Part shown: piece by piece, positions 53,569-61,555 of the stretch | Layout of the letters: each line of letters starts with the position of its first letter | How positions within the stretch are numbered: the stretch's first letter is position 1 | Assembly (NCBI GenBank): GCA_037130365.1 | Contig: JBAXTE010000002.1 | Span: 117,666-181,665 of the forward strand | Reading direction: 5' to 3' | DNA length: 64,000 bases | DNA from: JBAXTE01 sp037130365 | Lineage (GTDB): Bacteria > Bacteroidota > Bacteroidia > Bacteroidales > WCHB1-69 | Translations under genes and position numbers: made by a program | The notes under the pieces: model-generated | What the model was told of the DNA's origin: nothing | The model's input: only the letters and a program-made list of their open reading frames with translations | The model's database searches: none

Positions 53569-54993
53569 ATGGTATTTAGTAGTATTACTTTTCTTTTATA
53601 TTTTTTACCTGCTTTTTTGCTCATTTATTACTTTGCAGATAAGAAATATAAAAACTTGGTTTTGCTTTTTTTTAGCATCTTTTTTTATAGTTGGGGTGCT
53701 CCAAAGTTCATTTTTGTAATTCTTGGAACTACGTTTATTGATTTCCATTTAGTAAAATGGATGTCGCAGACCAACAAACAATTGCATCGCCGATTAATAC
53801 TTACACTTTCGGTATCGATAAATATCGGATTATTGGCATATTTTAAATATTCCAATTTTTTTATTGAAAATGTAAACAATCTTCTTTCAGCTCTAGGATC
53901 TGGTAATATTTTTTGGACAAAACTTGTGCTTCCCATCGGTATTTCGTTTTACACTTTTGAAACCATCACTTATGTCGTTGATGTGTATCGTAGAGTTCAT
54001 AAGCCATTACACAATTTTTGGGACTATCAATTATACATCATATTATTTCCCAAATTGATTGCTGGTCCCATTATTCGATATCACGATTTAGCAGACCAAA
54101 TTACTGATAGAACGGCAAACGATACCACAGACAATCGACTTATTGGTTTTTACCGATTTTCAATTGGATTAGCAAAAAAAGTATTGATTGCAAATCAAAT
54201 GGGACAACAAGCTGATTTGATTTTTGCATTGAATTATGCAGATATTGATTCCTATACTGCTTGGGTAGGTATTTTATCGTACACTTTTCAAATTTACTTT
54301 GATTTTTCGGGATATTCAGATATGGCAATTGGTTTGGCAAAAATGGTTGGTTTTAAATTTCCCGAAAACTTCAACAATCCATATATATCGCAAAGCATAT
54401 CTGAGTTTTGGCGTCGATGGCACATCTCGCTAGGTAATTGGATGCGAAACTATTTATATATTCCTTTAGGTGGGAACAAAGTAGCATCAAAAAAAAGACT
54501 CTATTTTAATCTTTGGATTGTGTTTTTAGCTTCTGGATTTTGGCATGGTGCGTCGTGGAGTTTTATTCTTTGGGGTGCCTATCACGGATTATTTCTAGTT
54601 CTCGAAAGGGGTTTTCTATTGAAAGTTTACCAACGATTAGGGAAATTTCCAAGTACCGTTATTACATTTTTTATTGTAATAATTGGCTGGGTGTTTTTTA
54701 GAGTAGAAAAGCTTCCTGATGCTTTTGCTTTTATAAAACGAATGTTCTCATTTAGTTTAAATAGTACTTCATCTGTTGATTCTGAATATATTGCCTTTTT
54801 TTGTATCGCCACATTTTTTGCTTTTTTTGCCTATTTCAAGAAAGGTCAAAAAATCCAAGATGCAGTTTTTTTTAATGATTATACTCTAAAAAAGCATTTT
54901 GCATTAACTTCAATTTCTGTTTGCCTCTTTCTATTATCTGTAAGCTCTATTTCAACTTTTGGCTTTAATCCATTCATATATTTTAGATTTTAA
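53569..54993 (+). CDS. MBOAT-family O-acyltransferase (AlgI-like)
   Basis: 474 residues, about 11 helices. Family landmarks: VFSSITFLLYFLPAFLLIYY, FFYSWGAPKFIFVILG, LPIGISFYTFETITYVVDVYR, KLIAGPIIRYHDLADQI, FWRRWHISLGNWMRNYLYIPLGGNK and the catalytic FWHGASWSFILWGAYHG. AlgI-type proteins move acetyl groups across the inner membrane for O-acetylation of an exported polysaccharide. The next gene, one nucleotide downstream, encodes the matching SGNH-type partner, so the pair forms an acetylation module, possibly acting on the polysaccharide made with the Wzz/Wzy-like pair at 24-27 kb (inference). Confidence 0.93.
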   Translation: MVFSSITFLLYFLPAFLLIYYFADKKYKNLVLLFFSIFFYSWGAPKFIFVILGTTFIDFHLVKWMSQTNKQLHRRLILTLSVSINIGLLAYFKYSNFFIENVNNLLSALGSGNIFWTKLVLPIGISFYTFETITYVVDVYRRVHKPLHNFWDYQLYIILFPKLIAGPIIRYHDLADQITDRTANDTTDNRLIGFYRFSIGLAKKVLIANQMGQQADLIFALNYADIDSYTAWVGILSYTFQIYFDFSGYSDMAIGLAKMVGFKFPENFNNPYISQSISEFWRRWHISLGNWMRNYLYIPLGGNKVASKKRLYFNLWIVFLASGFWHGASWSFILWGAYHGLFLVLERGFLLKVYQRLGKFPSTVITFFIVIIGWVFFRVEKLPDAFAFIKRMFSFSLNSTSSVDSEYIAFFCIATFFAFFAYFKKGQKIQDAVFFNDYTLKKHFALTSISVCLFLLSVSSISTFGFNPFIYFRF

Positions 54994-54994
54994 C

Positions 54995-56149
54995 ATGAAA
55001 GACTGGTCACAAAAAATACGAGGATTGTTATTCCTATTCATTTTATTTATTTTAATCGTCCCGATTATTCAAAATAAATTTGAGTTTATTAAATTGAAGC
55101 CATTAAAAGGAGCAATTGCAATTCCAGTTAAAAATTATTTTAATGTTAAAGATTGGTTTTCAGGTGAATATCAAAGTAAACAAGACAAGTACCTTAGTGA
55201 AACTTTTGGGTTTAGAAACATCTTTGTTAGATTTAATAATCAAATGGCGTTTAATCTATTTCGCAAAGCAAGAGCAAACGGGGTAATAATTGGGAAAAAC
55301 GGCTATTTATTCGAACAAAATTACATTAACGCATATAATGGAACTGACTTTCTTGGTGCTGATAGTATTTTGCATCGGATGCAAAGATTAAAGTTTATAC
55401 AAGATACTCTAAACAAATTAAATAAGACAATTTTTATAGTTTTTGCCGCTGGGAAAGGATCCTATTTCGCAGAGTATTTTCCAGATAAATATAAGACAAA
55501 AACTGGTCCTACGAACTATGAATATCACATAAAAATTGCACAAGAACTTGGACTAAACTATATTGATTTTAACAAGTATTTTGTTGATCATAAGAGCAGT
55601 TCAAAGTATCAATTATACCCCAAATATGGCATTCATTGGAGTTATTACGGAATGAGTCTAGCCACTGATTCAATCTTGCATTATATAGAAAAAATCAGAA
55701 ATATTGACCTGAATAACATTTATTGGAATGAACTTAATACAAGTTCGCCAAATGAAATTGATTATGATATTGGAAACGGAATGAATCTTTTATGTAAGCT
55801 TGATCGCGAACAATTGGTTTATCCAAAAATTCAATATGAAAATGATTCAACCAAAGCAAAACCCTCATTTTTGGTAATCTCCGACAGCTTTTTTTGGGAA
55901 ATATTTAATTCTGGAATATCGTCTGTTTTTTCTAAAACACATTTTTGGTTTTATAACAAACAAATTTACCCCGATAGCTATGAAAAACCATTAGAAGCAA
56001 GTCAAGTTAATCTAAAGGAAGAAATTGCGAAGCATGATATAATTATGATAATGGGAACTGAAGCTACTTTGACAAACCTTGGATGGGGTTTTATAGAAAA
56101 TGTATATCAAATCTTTAAAGAAGGTGATCAAAAAAAGGTCAATAAATAA
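54995..56149 (+). CDS. AlgJ/AlgX-like SGNH acetyltransferase, membrane anchored
   Basis: 384 residues. Start 54995 lies right after the MBOAT stop (54991-54993) and gives an N-terminal anchor (GLLFLFILFILIVPII). Periplasmic SGNH-hydrolase-like domain: ARANGVIIGKNGYLFEQNYINAY, VFAAGKGSYFAEYFPDKYKTKTGPTNYEYH, YPKYGIHWSYYGM (catalytic Asp/His block as G-x-HWS) and FLVISDSFFWEIF with the Ser nucleophile. These are the AlgJ/AlgX family landmarks. It likely takes acetyl groups from the MBOAT partner and transfers them to a periplasmic glycan. Confidence 0.9.
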   Translation: MKDWSQKIRGLLFLFILFILIVPIIQNKFEFIKLKPLKGAIAIPVKNYFNVKDWFSGEYQSKQDKYLSETFGFRNIFVRFNNQMAFNLFRKARANGVIIGKNGYLFEQNYINAYNGTDFLGADSILHRMQRLKFIQDTLNKLNKTIFIVFAAGKGSYFAEYFPDKYKTKTGPTNYEYHIKIAQELGLNYIDFNKYFVDHKSSSKYQLYPKYGIHWSYYGMSLATDSILHYIEKIRNIDLNNIYWNELNTSSPNEIDYDIGNGMNLLCKLDREQLVYPKIQYENDSTKAKPSFLVISDSFFWEIFNSGISSVFSKTHFWFYNKQIYPDSYEKPLEASQVNLKEEIAKHDIIMIMGTEATLTNLGWGFIENVYQIFKEGDQKKVNK

Positions 56150-56158
56150 AAACATAAA

Positions 56159-56671
56159 ATGGATCAAAACAAAATTACGTCGAAAGAATATTTTAAGGGT
56201 ATTAAAATTATTCATTTAGCTTTAGCAATTGGACAGGCCTTTTTTCTTTTGGTTGCATTTGGTTTGGTACAAACAGGTAATTATGAAATTGCATTTCAAG
56301 ATTCATCAAATATTTTTAATTATTTAGTTGTAATTTTTGGACTTTTAGGTATTTCGAGTAGTTTTTTAATATTTAAAAACAGATTGAATTCTTGCAAAGA
56401 AAAAACTAATTTAATCGATAAAATGGAGTGCTACCGTTCGTCATTACTTATCAGGTATGCTTTATTACAAGCACCTTCCTTTTTTGCAATTGTTTTTTAT
56501 TTACTCACAGGAACAATTTTGTATTTAGCTATCCCTGTGATAATTATCGTAATTTTTATTTTAATCAGACCTACACATCAAAAGGCAGAAATTGATTTAG
56601 AATTAAACTCAACTGAGGTTCAGATGATAAACAACCCGGATGCTTTAATTTCAATAATTGAGAAGCATTAA
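56159..56671 (+). CDS. Four-helix membrane protein of unknown function
   Basis: 170 residues, four hydrophobic helices (about 18-38, 55-75, 95-115, 118-138), cytosolic ends, and a 30-residue acidic tail. No recognised family. It starts 9 nt after the acetyltransferase gene, so it should be co-transcribed with the MBOAT/SGNH pair. Similar small four-helix proteins of Bacteroidota occur in many contexts, so a role in acetylation is only a guess. Confidence 0.65.
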   Translation: MDQNKITSKEYFKGIKIIHLALAIGQAFFLLVAFGLVQTGNYEIAFQDSSNIFNYLVVIFGLLGISSSFLIFKNRLNSCKEKTNLIDKMECYRSSLLIRYALLQAPSFFAIVFYLLTGTILYLAIPVIIIVIFILIRPTHQKAEIDLELNSTEVQMINNPDALISIIEKH

Positions 56672-56793
56672 AAGATTAATTTCCACTTTACTATTGTATT
56701 TTATGATGTAAACTTCAGCATTTACAATAATTGATGATGCTGAAAGACTAATACGTTCAGAAAATTAATTTTCAGAAGTTTAACAAAAAAAAC

Positions 56794-56801
56794 TACATTT
56801 G
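56794..56801 (+). promoter_or_regulatory. Putative -7 element of the Rh-type channel gene
   Basis: TACATTTG, an exact TAnnTTTG match, 45 nt before the start codon. TTTT, not TTTG, occupies the -33 position. Confidence 0.45.
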
Positions 56802-56846
56802 CCACTAAAATCATTTTAATAACAAACAAAAAAATATTAATTACCA

Positions 56847-58013
56847 ATGAAAAACCATCGTTTAATTACAAAATTTGGGCTAATAAGCGCCCTCATGTTT
56901 ATGGCAAATTTTAGCCTATTTGCACAAGAAAACTTGCAAAAAAACATTACTTCAATTTTAGAAGTACAGCAATACGATAGAGCCATTCATATTATGGCTA
57001 TGTTGCTGATAGGATTTGGATTTTTAATGGTTTTTGTCAGAAAATATGGCCGCTCGGCATTAACTGCAACTTTTTTGTTGGTGAGTGTTTCGTTACCTAT
57101 ATATTTATCAATTAGCAGTTTAGGTATTCTAGAATCTAAAGGAGAAATTGAGCAATTAATTTTGGCAGAATTTAGTGCAGCAAGTTTATTAATTGCCACA
57201 GGAGCAATTTTAGGTAGGATAAAAATGCATCAATATATAATTCTTGGTTTATTATTTATTCCTTTTTACATGTTAAATGAACTTATTGTAGCTGTAGATT
57301 ATTTCCATTTTGTAGGCAAAGTTGTTGACACTGGTGGATCCATAGTTATTCATGCTTTTGGAGCTATTTTTGGGGTTTCTGCTGCAATTTTTTTAACATC
57401 AAAAAAAGACAAAGAAATATCTATTGAGGCAGATGCAACCTCAGATAAATATTCAATGCTCGGGAGTATGGTACTATGGGTCTTCTGGCCCAGTTTCTGC
57501 GCCGCCCTTGTTCCCGTTGAAGCAATCCCACACACGATTGTAAATGTGTTTATCGCTTTATGTGGATCAACAATTACTACCTATATTTTTTCTGTCCTTA
57601 TTCGAGGAAAAATAAGCATAGCCGACATTGCCAACGCAGCGCTTGCTGGTGGTGTGGCTATAGGATCAACATGTGATTTTGCTTCACATCCTCAAGCAAT
57701 GATTATTGGAGCTATCGCTGGAATCATTTCAACGGTTGGATTTGCTTTGCTTCAAAGTAAGTTTCAAAATATTTTTAAAATTGTCGATACTTGTGGCGTT
57801 TCAAATCTTCACGGATTGCCTGGTTTATTTGGAGGACTAGCAGCAATTGTTGTAGTAAACGGAATTGACATGAGTGCTCAGTTGAAGGGAATACTAATTA
57901 CTGTAATTATTGCCGTTATTGGAGGTTTGCTTACGGGTAAATTAGTCTCATTTTTTGGAAAGCCAACGGTTATTTATGATGATGTTTCAGAATTTGAAGA
58001 TGCAGAAGAGTAA
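56847..58013 (+). CDS. Rh (Rhesus)-type ammonia/ammonium channel
   Basis: 388 residues. Cleavable signal peptide (1-27, ending LFAQ), then 11 helices. Several segments are characteristic of Rh rather than Amt proteins: VVDTGGSIVIHAFGAIFGVSAA, MLGSMVLWVFWPSFCAALVP and DTCGVSNLHGLPGLFGGLAAI. Twin pore histidines are His169 and His322, nearly matching His170 and His324 recalled for Nitrosomonas Rh50; Asp161 sits at the conserved helix-5 Asp. Its acidic C-terminus is short. Convergent with an ordinary Amt gene across a shared bidirectional terminator. Likely carries NH3 or methylamine by passive exchange; bacterial Rh proteins are uncommon. Confidence 0.85.
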   Translation: MKNHRLITKFGLISALMFMANFSLFAQENLQKNITSILEVQQYDRAIHIMAMLLIGFGFLMVFVRKYGRSALTATFLLVSVSLPIYLSISSLGILESKGEIEQLILAEFSAASLLIATGAILGRIKMHQYIILGLLFIPFYMLNELIVAVDYFHFVGKVVDTGGSIVIHAFGAIFGVSAAIFLTSKKDKEISIEADATSDKYSMLGSMVLWVFWPSFCAALVPVEAIPHTIVNVFIALCGSTITTYIFSVLIRGKISIADIANAALAGGVAIGSTCDFASHPQAMIIGAIAGIISTVGFALLQSKFQNIFKIVDTCGVSNLHGLPGLFGGLAAIVVVNGIDMSAQLKGILITVIIAVIGGLLTGKLVSFFGKPTVIYDDVSEFEDAEE

Positions 58014-58110
58014 AAATTAGCTTTTGTTATCATAAAATTGTTTTTTTTAATGTTGAACTAACGCAAGAATCCCAATTAAGGGGTGAGTATTGTATAATGT
58101 CATTTTGTAT

Positions 58111-58150
58111 AAAAGAAGCCGAAAGGAAGAAAATCCTTTCGGCTTCTTTT
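58111..58150. terminator. Bidirectional terminator between the Rh and Amt genes
   Basis: Perfect 17-bp stem (58111-58127 with 58134-58150), loop AGAAAA, with A run on the left and T run on the right. It ends both convergent transcripts. Confidence 0.92.
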
Positions 58151-58169
58151 ATGATTGTACAATTATTAT

Positions 58170-59390
58170 TTATAAATCCCTATCATAAGCTCTTTCACCG
58201 TGAATTGAAGCATCTAAGCCCATTAATTCTTCTTCCTCGGTAACCTTAACTGGGGTTATTAAGTTGATTAAGTATAACATTAAGTAGGTAAAAACAAAGC
58301 CATAAAGGGAAGCTCCAGCTACCGCGGCTAATTGTTTAAAGAAGAATGTGAAGCCACCACCAGCTAAGATACCATCGGCACCTGTTCCATTTACAGATTT
58401 ATAAGCAAAAACTCCTAAAAGAATACTGCCTAAAACACCACCAACGCCATGAACACCCCATACATCAAGTGCATCATCCCATTTCATTTTATTTTTCAAC
58501 ATTACGGCATAATAACAAACCACTCCTGCAGCAATACCAATTATCGGTGCAGCCCATAGCGGGATAAATCCAGCACAAGGAGTAATGGTAGCAAGACCTG
58601 CAACAGACCCTGTTAACAATCCAATTAATTTTGGTTTACGTTCTTTACTCCACTCAATCACCAACCAAGCAATAGTTGCAAAAGAGGCTGCAATATCGGT
58701 GTTTAAAAAGGCTAACGAAGTAATGTAATCCACCTGTACTTCACTTCCAGCATTAAAGCCATACCATCCAAACCAAAGCAAACCAGTTCCAATTGCAACC
58801 AACGGAATACTATTAGGCGTAGAATCTTTGTCTTTACGAGCACCAACATATATTACAGAAGCTAATGCAGCAAAACCCGCTGTAGCATGAACTACAATAC
58901 CACCAGCAAAATCTAATACGCCCCATTGTGCTAAAATTCCACCACCCCAAATCATGTGAACGAATGGATAATACACTAATATTTGCCAAAAAGTTAGAAA
59001 TATCATGTAAGATTTAAAAGTAACACGTCCAACAAATGCACCAGTAATAAGTGCTGGAGTAATAATTGCAAACATCATTTGATATGCAATAAAAACAATT
59101 TCTGGAATTTTACCATTGCCAGCAAAAATGGATGTAGAGGTTACACCATTGAGCAAAAATTTATCAAAATTGCCAATAATTCCACCTTCACCACCACTAA
59201 AGCAAAGTGAATATCCAAAGAAAACCCAAAGTACTGTTGTCCAACCTAATGAGACAAAACTTTGAATCATAATTCCAAGAATATTTTTCTTGGAAGCTAA
59301 ACCGCCGTAAAAAAACGCTAAGCCGGGAGTCATTAGCATTACAAGGCTGGCTGCAAGGAGCATAAACCCGGTTGAACCTGTGTCAATCAT
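58170..59390 (-). CDS. amt: Amt-family ammonium transporter
   Basis: 406 residues, 11 helices, no obvious cleaved signal (MIDTGSTGFMLLAASLVMLMTPGLAFFYGG). Family signatures: DFAGGIVVHATAGFAALASVIYVGARK with pore His168, WFGWYGFNAGSEVQ, and DVWGVHGVGGVLGSILLGVFA with pore His314. NH4+ uptake across the inner membrane. No glnK (PII) gene follows, which differs from the usual amtB-glnK pairing. Its start is 32 nt after the TorF-like porin gene on the same strand, so both should be on one transcript. Confidence 0.95.
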   Translation of the reverse strand: MIDTGSTGFMLLAASLVMLMTPGLAFFYGGLASKKNILGIMIQSFVSLGWTTVLWVFFGYSLCFSGGEGGIIGNFDKFLLNGVTSTSIFAGNGKIPEIVFIAYQMMFAIITPALITGAFVGRVTFKSYMIFLTFWQILVYYPFVHMIWGGGILAQWGVLDFAGGIVVHATAGFAALASVIYVGARKDKDSTPNSIPLVAIGTGLLWFGWYGFNAGSEVQVDYITSLAFLNTDIAASFATIAWLVIEWSKERKPKLIGLLTGSVAGLATITPCAGFIPLWAAPIIGIAAGVVCYYAVMLKNKMKWDDALDVWGVHGVGGVLGSILLGVFAYKSVNGTGADGILAGGGFTFFFKQLAAVAGASLYGFVFTYLMLYLINLITPVKVTEEEELMGLDASIHGERAYDRDL

Positions 59391-59422
59391 TTTCTTATTT
59401 TTTTAGTTGATAATTTGAAATT

Positions 59423-60205
59423 TTATAATGAAATACCTAATACCATAAATATTCGTTCTCTTTCTGGATTTGCAATTAATTGCGCTTGAATTGGAAGGGA
59501 AAATTTATCCGTAATTTTTATCTCTTTTGCTAGCTTTAAACCTACATTGATAATCCCGTTAGATTCGTTTCCATAAAACCCAATTTCTCCTCTATCTTGT
59601 TTTGGATCATCAAGAGTTCCGCCTATAAATACATTAACAGTCATGTCGTCGTAAACTTTTTTATATCCTAACTCCACATACTTGCTCATAAATATTCCGC
59701 CATCAGTGCCATCAGCATTGATTTTGCGTGCATCCATTCCATAAAAATTCATAGCAAACATTAGTGTAAATGGAATTTTTTTTGTGCCATTAAAAGCAAA
59801 TGTTCCTTCAAAAACATGACCTGTTTCTAAATCTTTGTAATTGCCATATCTAATGGATGCTCCATTATCGGCAGGGAAAAAATAATCAGTTACGCCAATT
59901 GAAATGATTTCATTAAAAGTATAACCAAAGGTTAAATCACACTCCTGAAACTGGTTACCGCCTGTGGAATATGCTCCCCAAGCACCAATTGAAAAAGCAT
60001 GTTTTTTACTTCCAAAATTGTACTTTAAAGTTGGCTGAATGCTTGGTGTGTTGCCACCCAAATTAACTCCTCGCCAAATGTAACGACTCATAAAGTCAAC
60101 ATTCATCGAAAAAGGCGATTTTTTTGCAGCAGTGCTGTCTTGGCTTTTTGCAGTAAAACCACTAATACATAATACAGTGGCTAAAAGTAAAGTCATTTTG
60201 TTCAT
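59423..60205 (-). CDS. TorF/Gcw_chp-family outer-membrane porin-like protein
   Basis: 260 residues. Signal peptide (1-21, ending TAKSQ), then a beta-barrel with FSMNVDFMSRYIWRGVNLGGNTPSIQPTLKYNFG, matching the (V/F)SxxYxxRG start of the Gcw_chp/TorF family, and ending with a typical C-terminal strand (RERIFMVLGISL). Probable outer-membrane channel. Upstream of amt in one operon, it may admit ammonium or a nitrogen solute; this pairing recurs in Bacteroidota. Promoter at 60232-60263. The transposase element lies 119 nt upstream. Confidence 0.85.
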   Translation of the reverse strand: MNKMTLLLATVLCISGFTAKSQDSTAAKKSPFSMNVDFMSRYIWRGVNLGGNTPSIQPTLKYNFGSKKHAFSIGAWGAYSTGGNQFQECDLTFGYTFNEIISIGVTDYFFPADNGASIRYGNYKDLETGHVFEGTFAFNGTKKIPFTLMFAMNFYGMDARKINADGTDGGIFMSKYVELGYKKVYDDMTVNVFIGGTLDDPKQDRGEIGFYGNESNGIINVGLKLAKEIKITDKFSLPIQAQLIANPERERIFMVLGISL

Positions 60206-60231
60206 AAAAAATAGTTTTGCATTTTACTGTA

Positions 60232-60263
60232 CAAAATTACACGTACAGTCTCTGTAGCACAAT
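60232..60263 (-). promoter_or_regulatory. Bacteroidota promoter of the porin-amt operon
   Basis: On the minus strand ATTG (60260-60263), 20-nt spacer, TAATTTTG (60232-60239). Leader about 20 nt. Confidence 0.5.
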
Positions 60264-60295
60264 AGAGCAAAACCGTATTTTTATCTAGGTAAAAT

Positions 60296-60326
60296 ACTTA
60301 GCAGTTAGCGTCGACACTGCTAAGTT
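60296..60326. repeat. Left palindrome of the REP-type transposase element
   Basis: ACTTAGCAGT (60296-60305) and ACTGCTAAGT (60316-60325) are perfect 10-bp arms around a loop TAGCGTCGAC. It overlaps the stop codon of the transposase gene and shares GTCGAC and CTGCTAAGTT with the right palindrome. Confidence 0.85.
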
Positions 60327-60849
60327 AATATATGTCCACAATTAATGGACTTTGTTTACTAGCACTGCTATACAAAAAATCTTGAGCACGTGCCACAAAG
60401 CCTCCAAGTACTGGGTTTTGATGAATGTAATTTTCTTTGATTTTAAATTGCATTATGTCCCAAATTTTAATTGGCTGATTATCGTTTTGCCAAAATTGAT
60501 GGCTTTTGTTTAACATGTTATTTTTACCTGCTTGTTTCATCAAAGAAATCATCCATTCTTTTCTACTTTCTTTCGGATTTTCTTTAATCATCTTAAACAA
60601 TTGCTTTGAAGTATAAGTTTTAAAATCTCGAAGAGTATCGCTTAATGGATTTTCTTTTGATTTGAGAATCAGGTGAAGATGGTTTGGCATAATAACATAA
60701 GAATAGATTTCAAGCCCCTTATTTTTTCTACAATACTCCAAATTTTCTATAATATAATCCTTGTACACAGGACGTGTAAACACATCAATCCATTCTACTA
60801 CCGTTAGTGTAACGAAGTATGTGTCGTTTGAATTAGCAGTTAGTTCCAT
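60325..60849 (-). CDS. REP-associated tyrosine transposase (RAYT-like, Y1/HUH)
   Basis: 174 residues. NDTYFVTLTVVEWIDVFTRP at the N-terminus, HUH motif MPNHLHLIL (His57, His59), a basic middle with LRDFKTYTSKQLFKMI, and nucleophile Tyr141 in KENYIHQNPVLGGFVARAQDFLYSSA. This is the REP-associated branch rather than classical IS200. All catalytic residues are present. Palindromes bracket the gene at 60296-60326 and 60863-60892, as expected for a domesticated or REP-mobilising transposase. It sits between the two-component regulator gene (stop inside the right palindrome region) and the porin-amt operon, all on the minus strand. Confidence 0.93.
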   Translation of the reverse strand: MELTANSNDTYFVTLTVVEWIDVFTRPVYKDYIIENLEYCRKNKGLEIYSYVIMPNHLHLILKSKENPLSDTLRDFKTYTSKQLFKMIKENPKESRKEWMISLMKQAGKNNMLNKSHQFWQNDNQPIKIWDIMQFKIKENYIHQNPVLGGFVARAQDFLYSSASKQSPLIVDIY

Positions 60850-60862
60850 GTTATTTTATATT

Positions 60863-60892
60863 GCAGTATGCGTCGACGCATACTGCTAAGTT
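60863..60892. repeat. Right palindrome of the REP-type transposase element
   Basis: A perfect 24-bp palindrome (60863-60886) centred on GTCGAC, followed by TAAGTT as in the left copy. It abuts the stop codon of the response-regulator gene (60892-60894). Confidence 0.9.
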
Positions 60893-61551
60893 TATAATGT
60901 AACAATATCGTTTTTTATGGCAAACTTCACCATATCTACGGTGCTTTTAAATTCAAATTTTTGCATGATGTTATTTTTGTGGGCATCCACAGTGCGATTG
61001 CTAATACACAGTTTATCGGCAATTTCCTGATTGGAATACCCTTCGGCATACAATTTTAAAATCTCACGTTCACGCGTGGTAAGCGATTCAACTGTTTTTG
61101 TTTCAAGATTGCTTTTTTTCTGCGCTTTGTTTACATAATTTTTCATCATAATGCTTGCCACGGCGGGACTATAATACTCCTCGCCATTTACAATCTGATG
61201 AATTGCCGAAATTAACTCTTCTTTGGTGGTATTTTGTTTCGTGAGATAACCTTTCGCTCCCGCCTGAATAGCTTTGAAAATATAATCTTCGGAAGCATAC
61301 ATCGATAATACAATTACCTTTGAAGGAATATCCATTTTTTGTATTTGCTCACAAAGTTCCACTCCATTCATATCGGGCATCGACACATCTGTAATAATAA
61401 CATCTGGTGGGTTTAATTGTGCTAATTCCAAGGCTTGTTTCCCATTTTCGGCACAAGCACAAATGCAAATGGATGATTCGCCTTCCAGCATCTGTTTAAT
61501 TCCGTCTAAAATTATTTGATGGTCATCAACGAGTAAAATTGATATTGTCAT
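60892..61551 (-). CDS. NarL/LuxR-family response regulator
   Basis: 219 residues. Receiver domain (about 1-120) with acidic pocket Asp9/Asp10, phosphoacceptor Asp55 (VIITDVSMPDMNG), Ser in VIVLSMYA and Lys in KGYLTK. C-terminal helix-turn-helix (about 150-215): LTTREREILKLYAEGYSNQEIADKLCISNRTVDAHKNNIMQKF. DNA-binding regulator paired with the histidine kinase gene 4 nt upstream. Its 3' end touches the right palindrome of the transposase element. It precedes the porin-amt operon, so it may regulate it, but no operator was identified. Confidence 0.95.
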   Translation of the reverse strand: MTISILLVDDHQIILDGIKQMLEGESSICICACAENGKQALELAQLNPPDVIITDVSMPDMNGVELCEQIQKMDIPSKVIVLSMYASEDYIFKAIQAGAKGYLTKQNTTKEELISAIHQIVNGEEYYSPAVASIMMKNYVNKAQKKSNLETKTVESLTTREREILKLYAEGYSNQEIADKLCISNRTVDAHKNNIMQKFEFKSTVDMVKFAIKNDIVTL

Positions 61552-61555
61552 CGGT

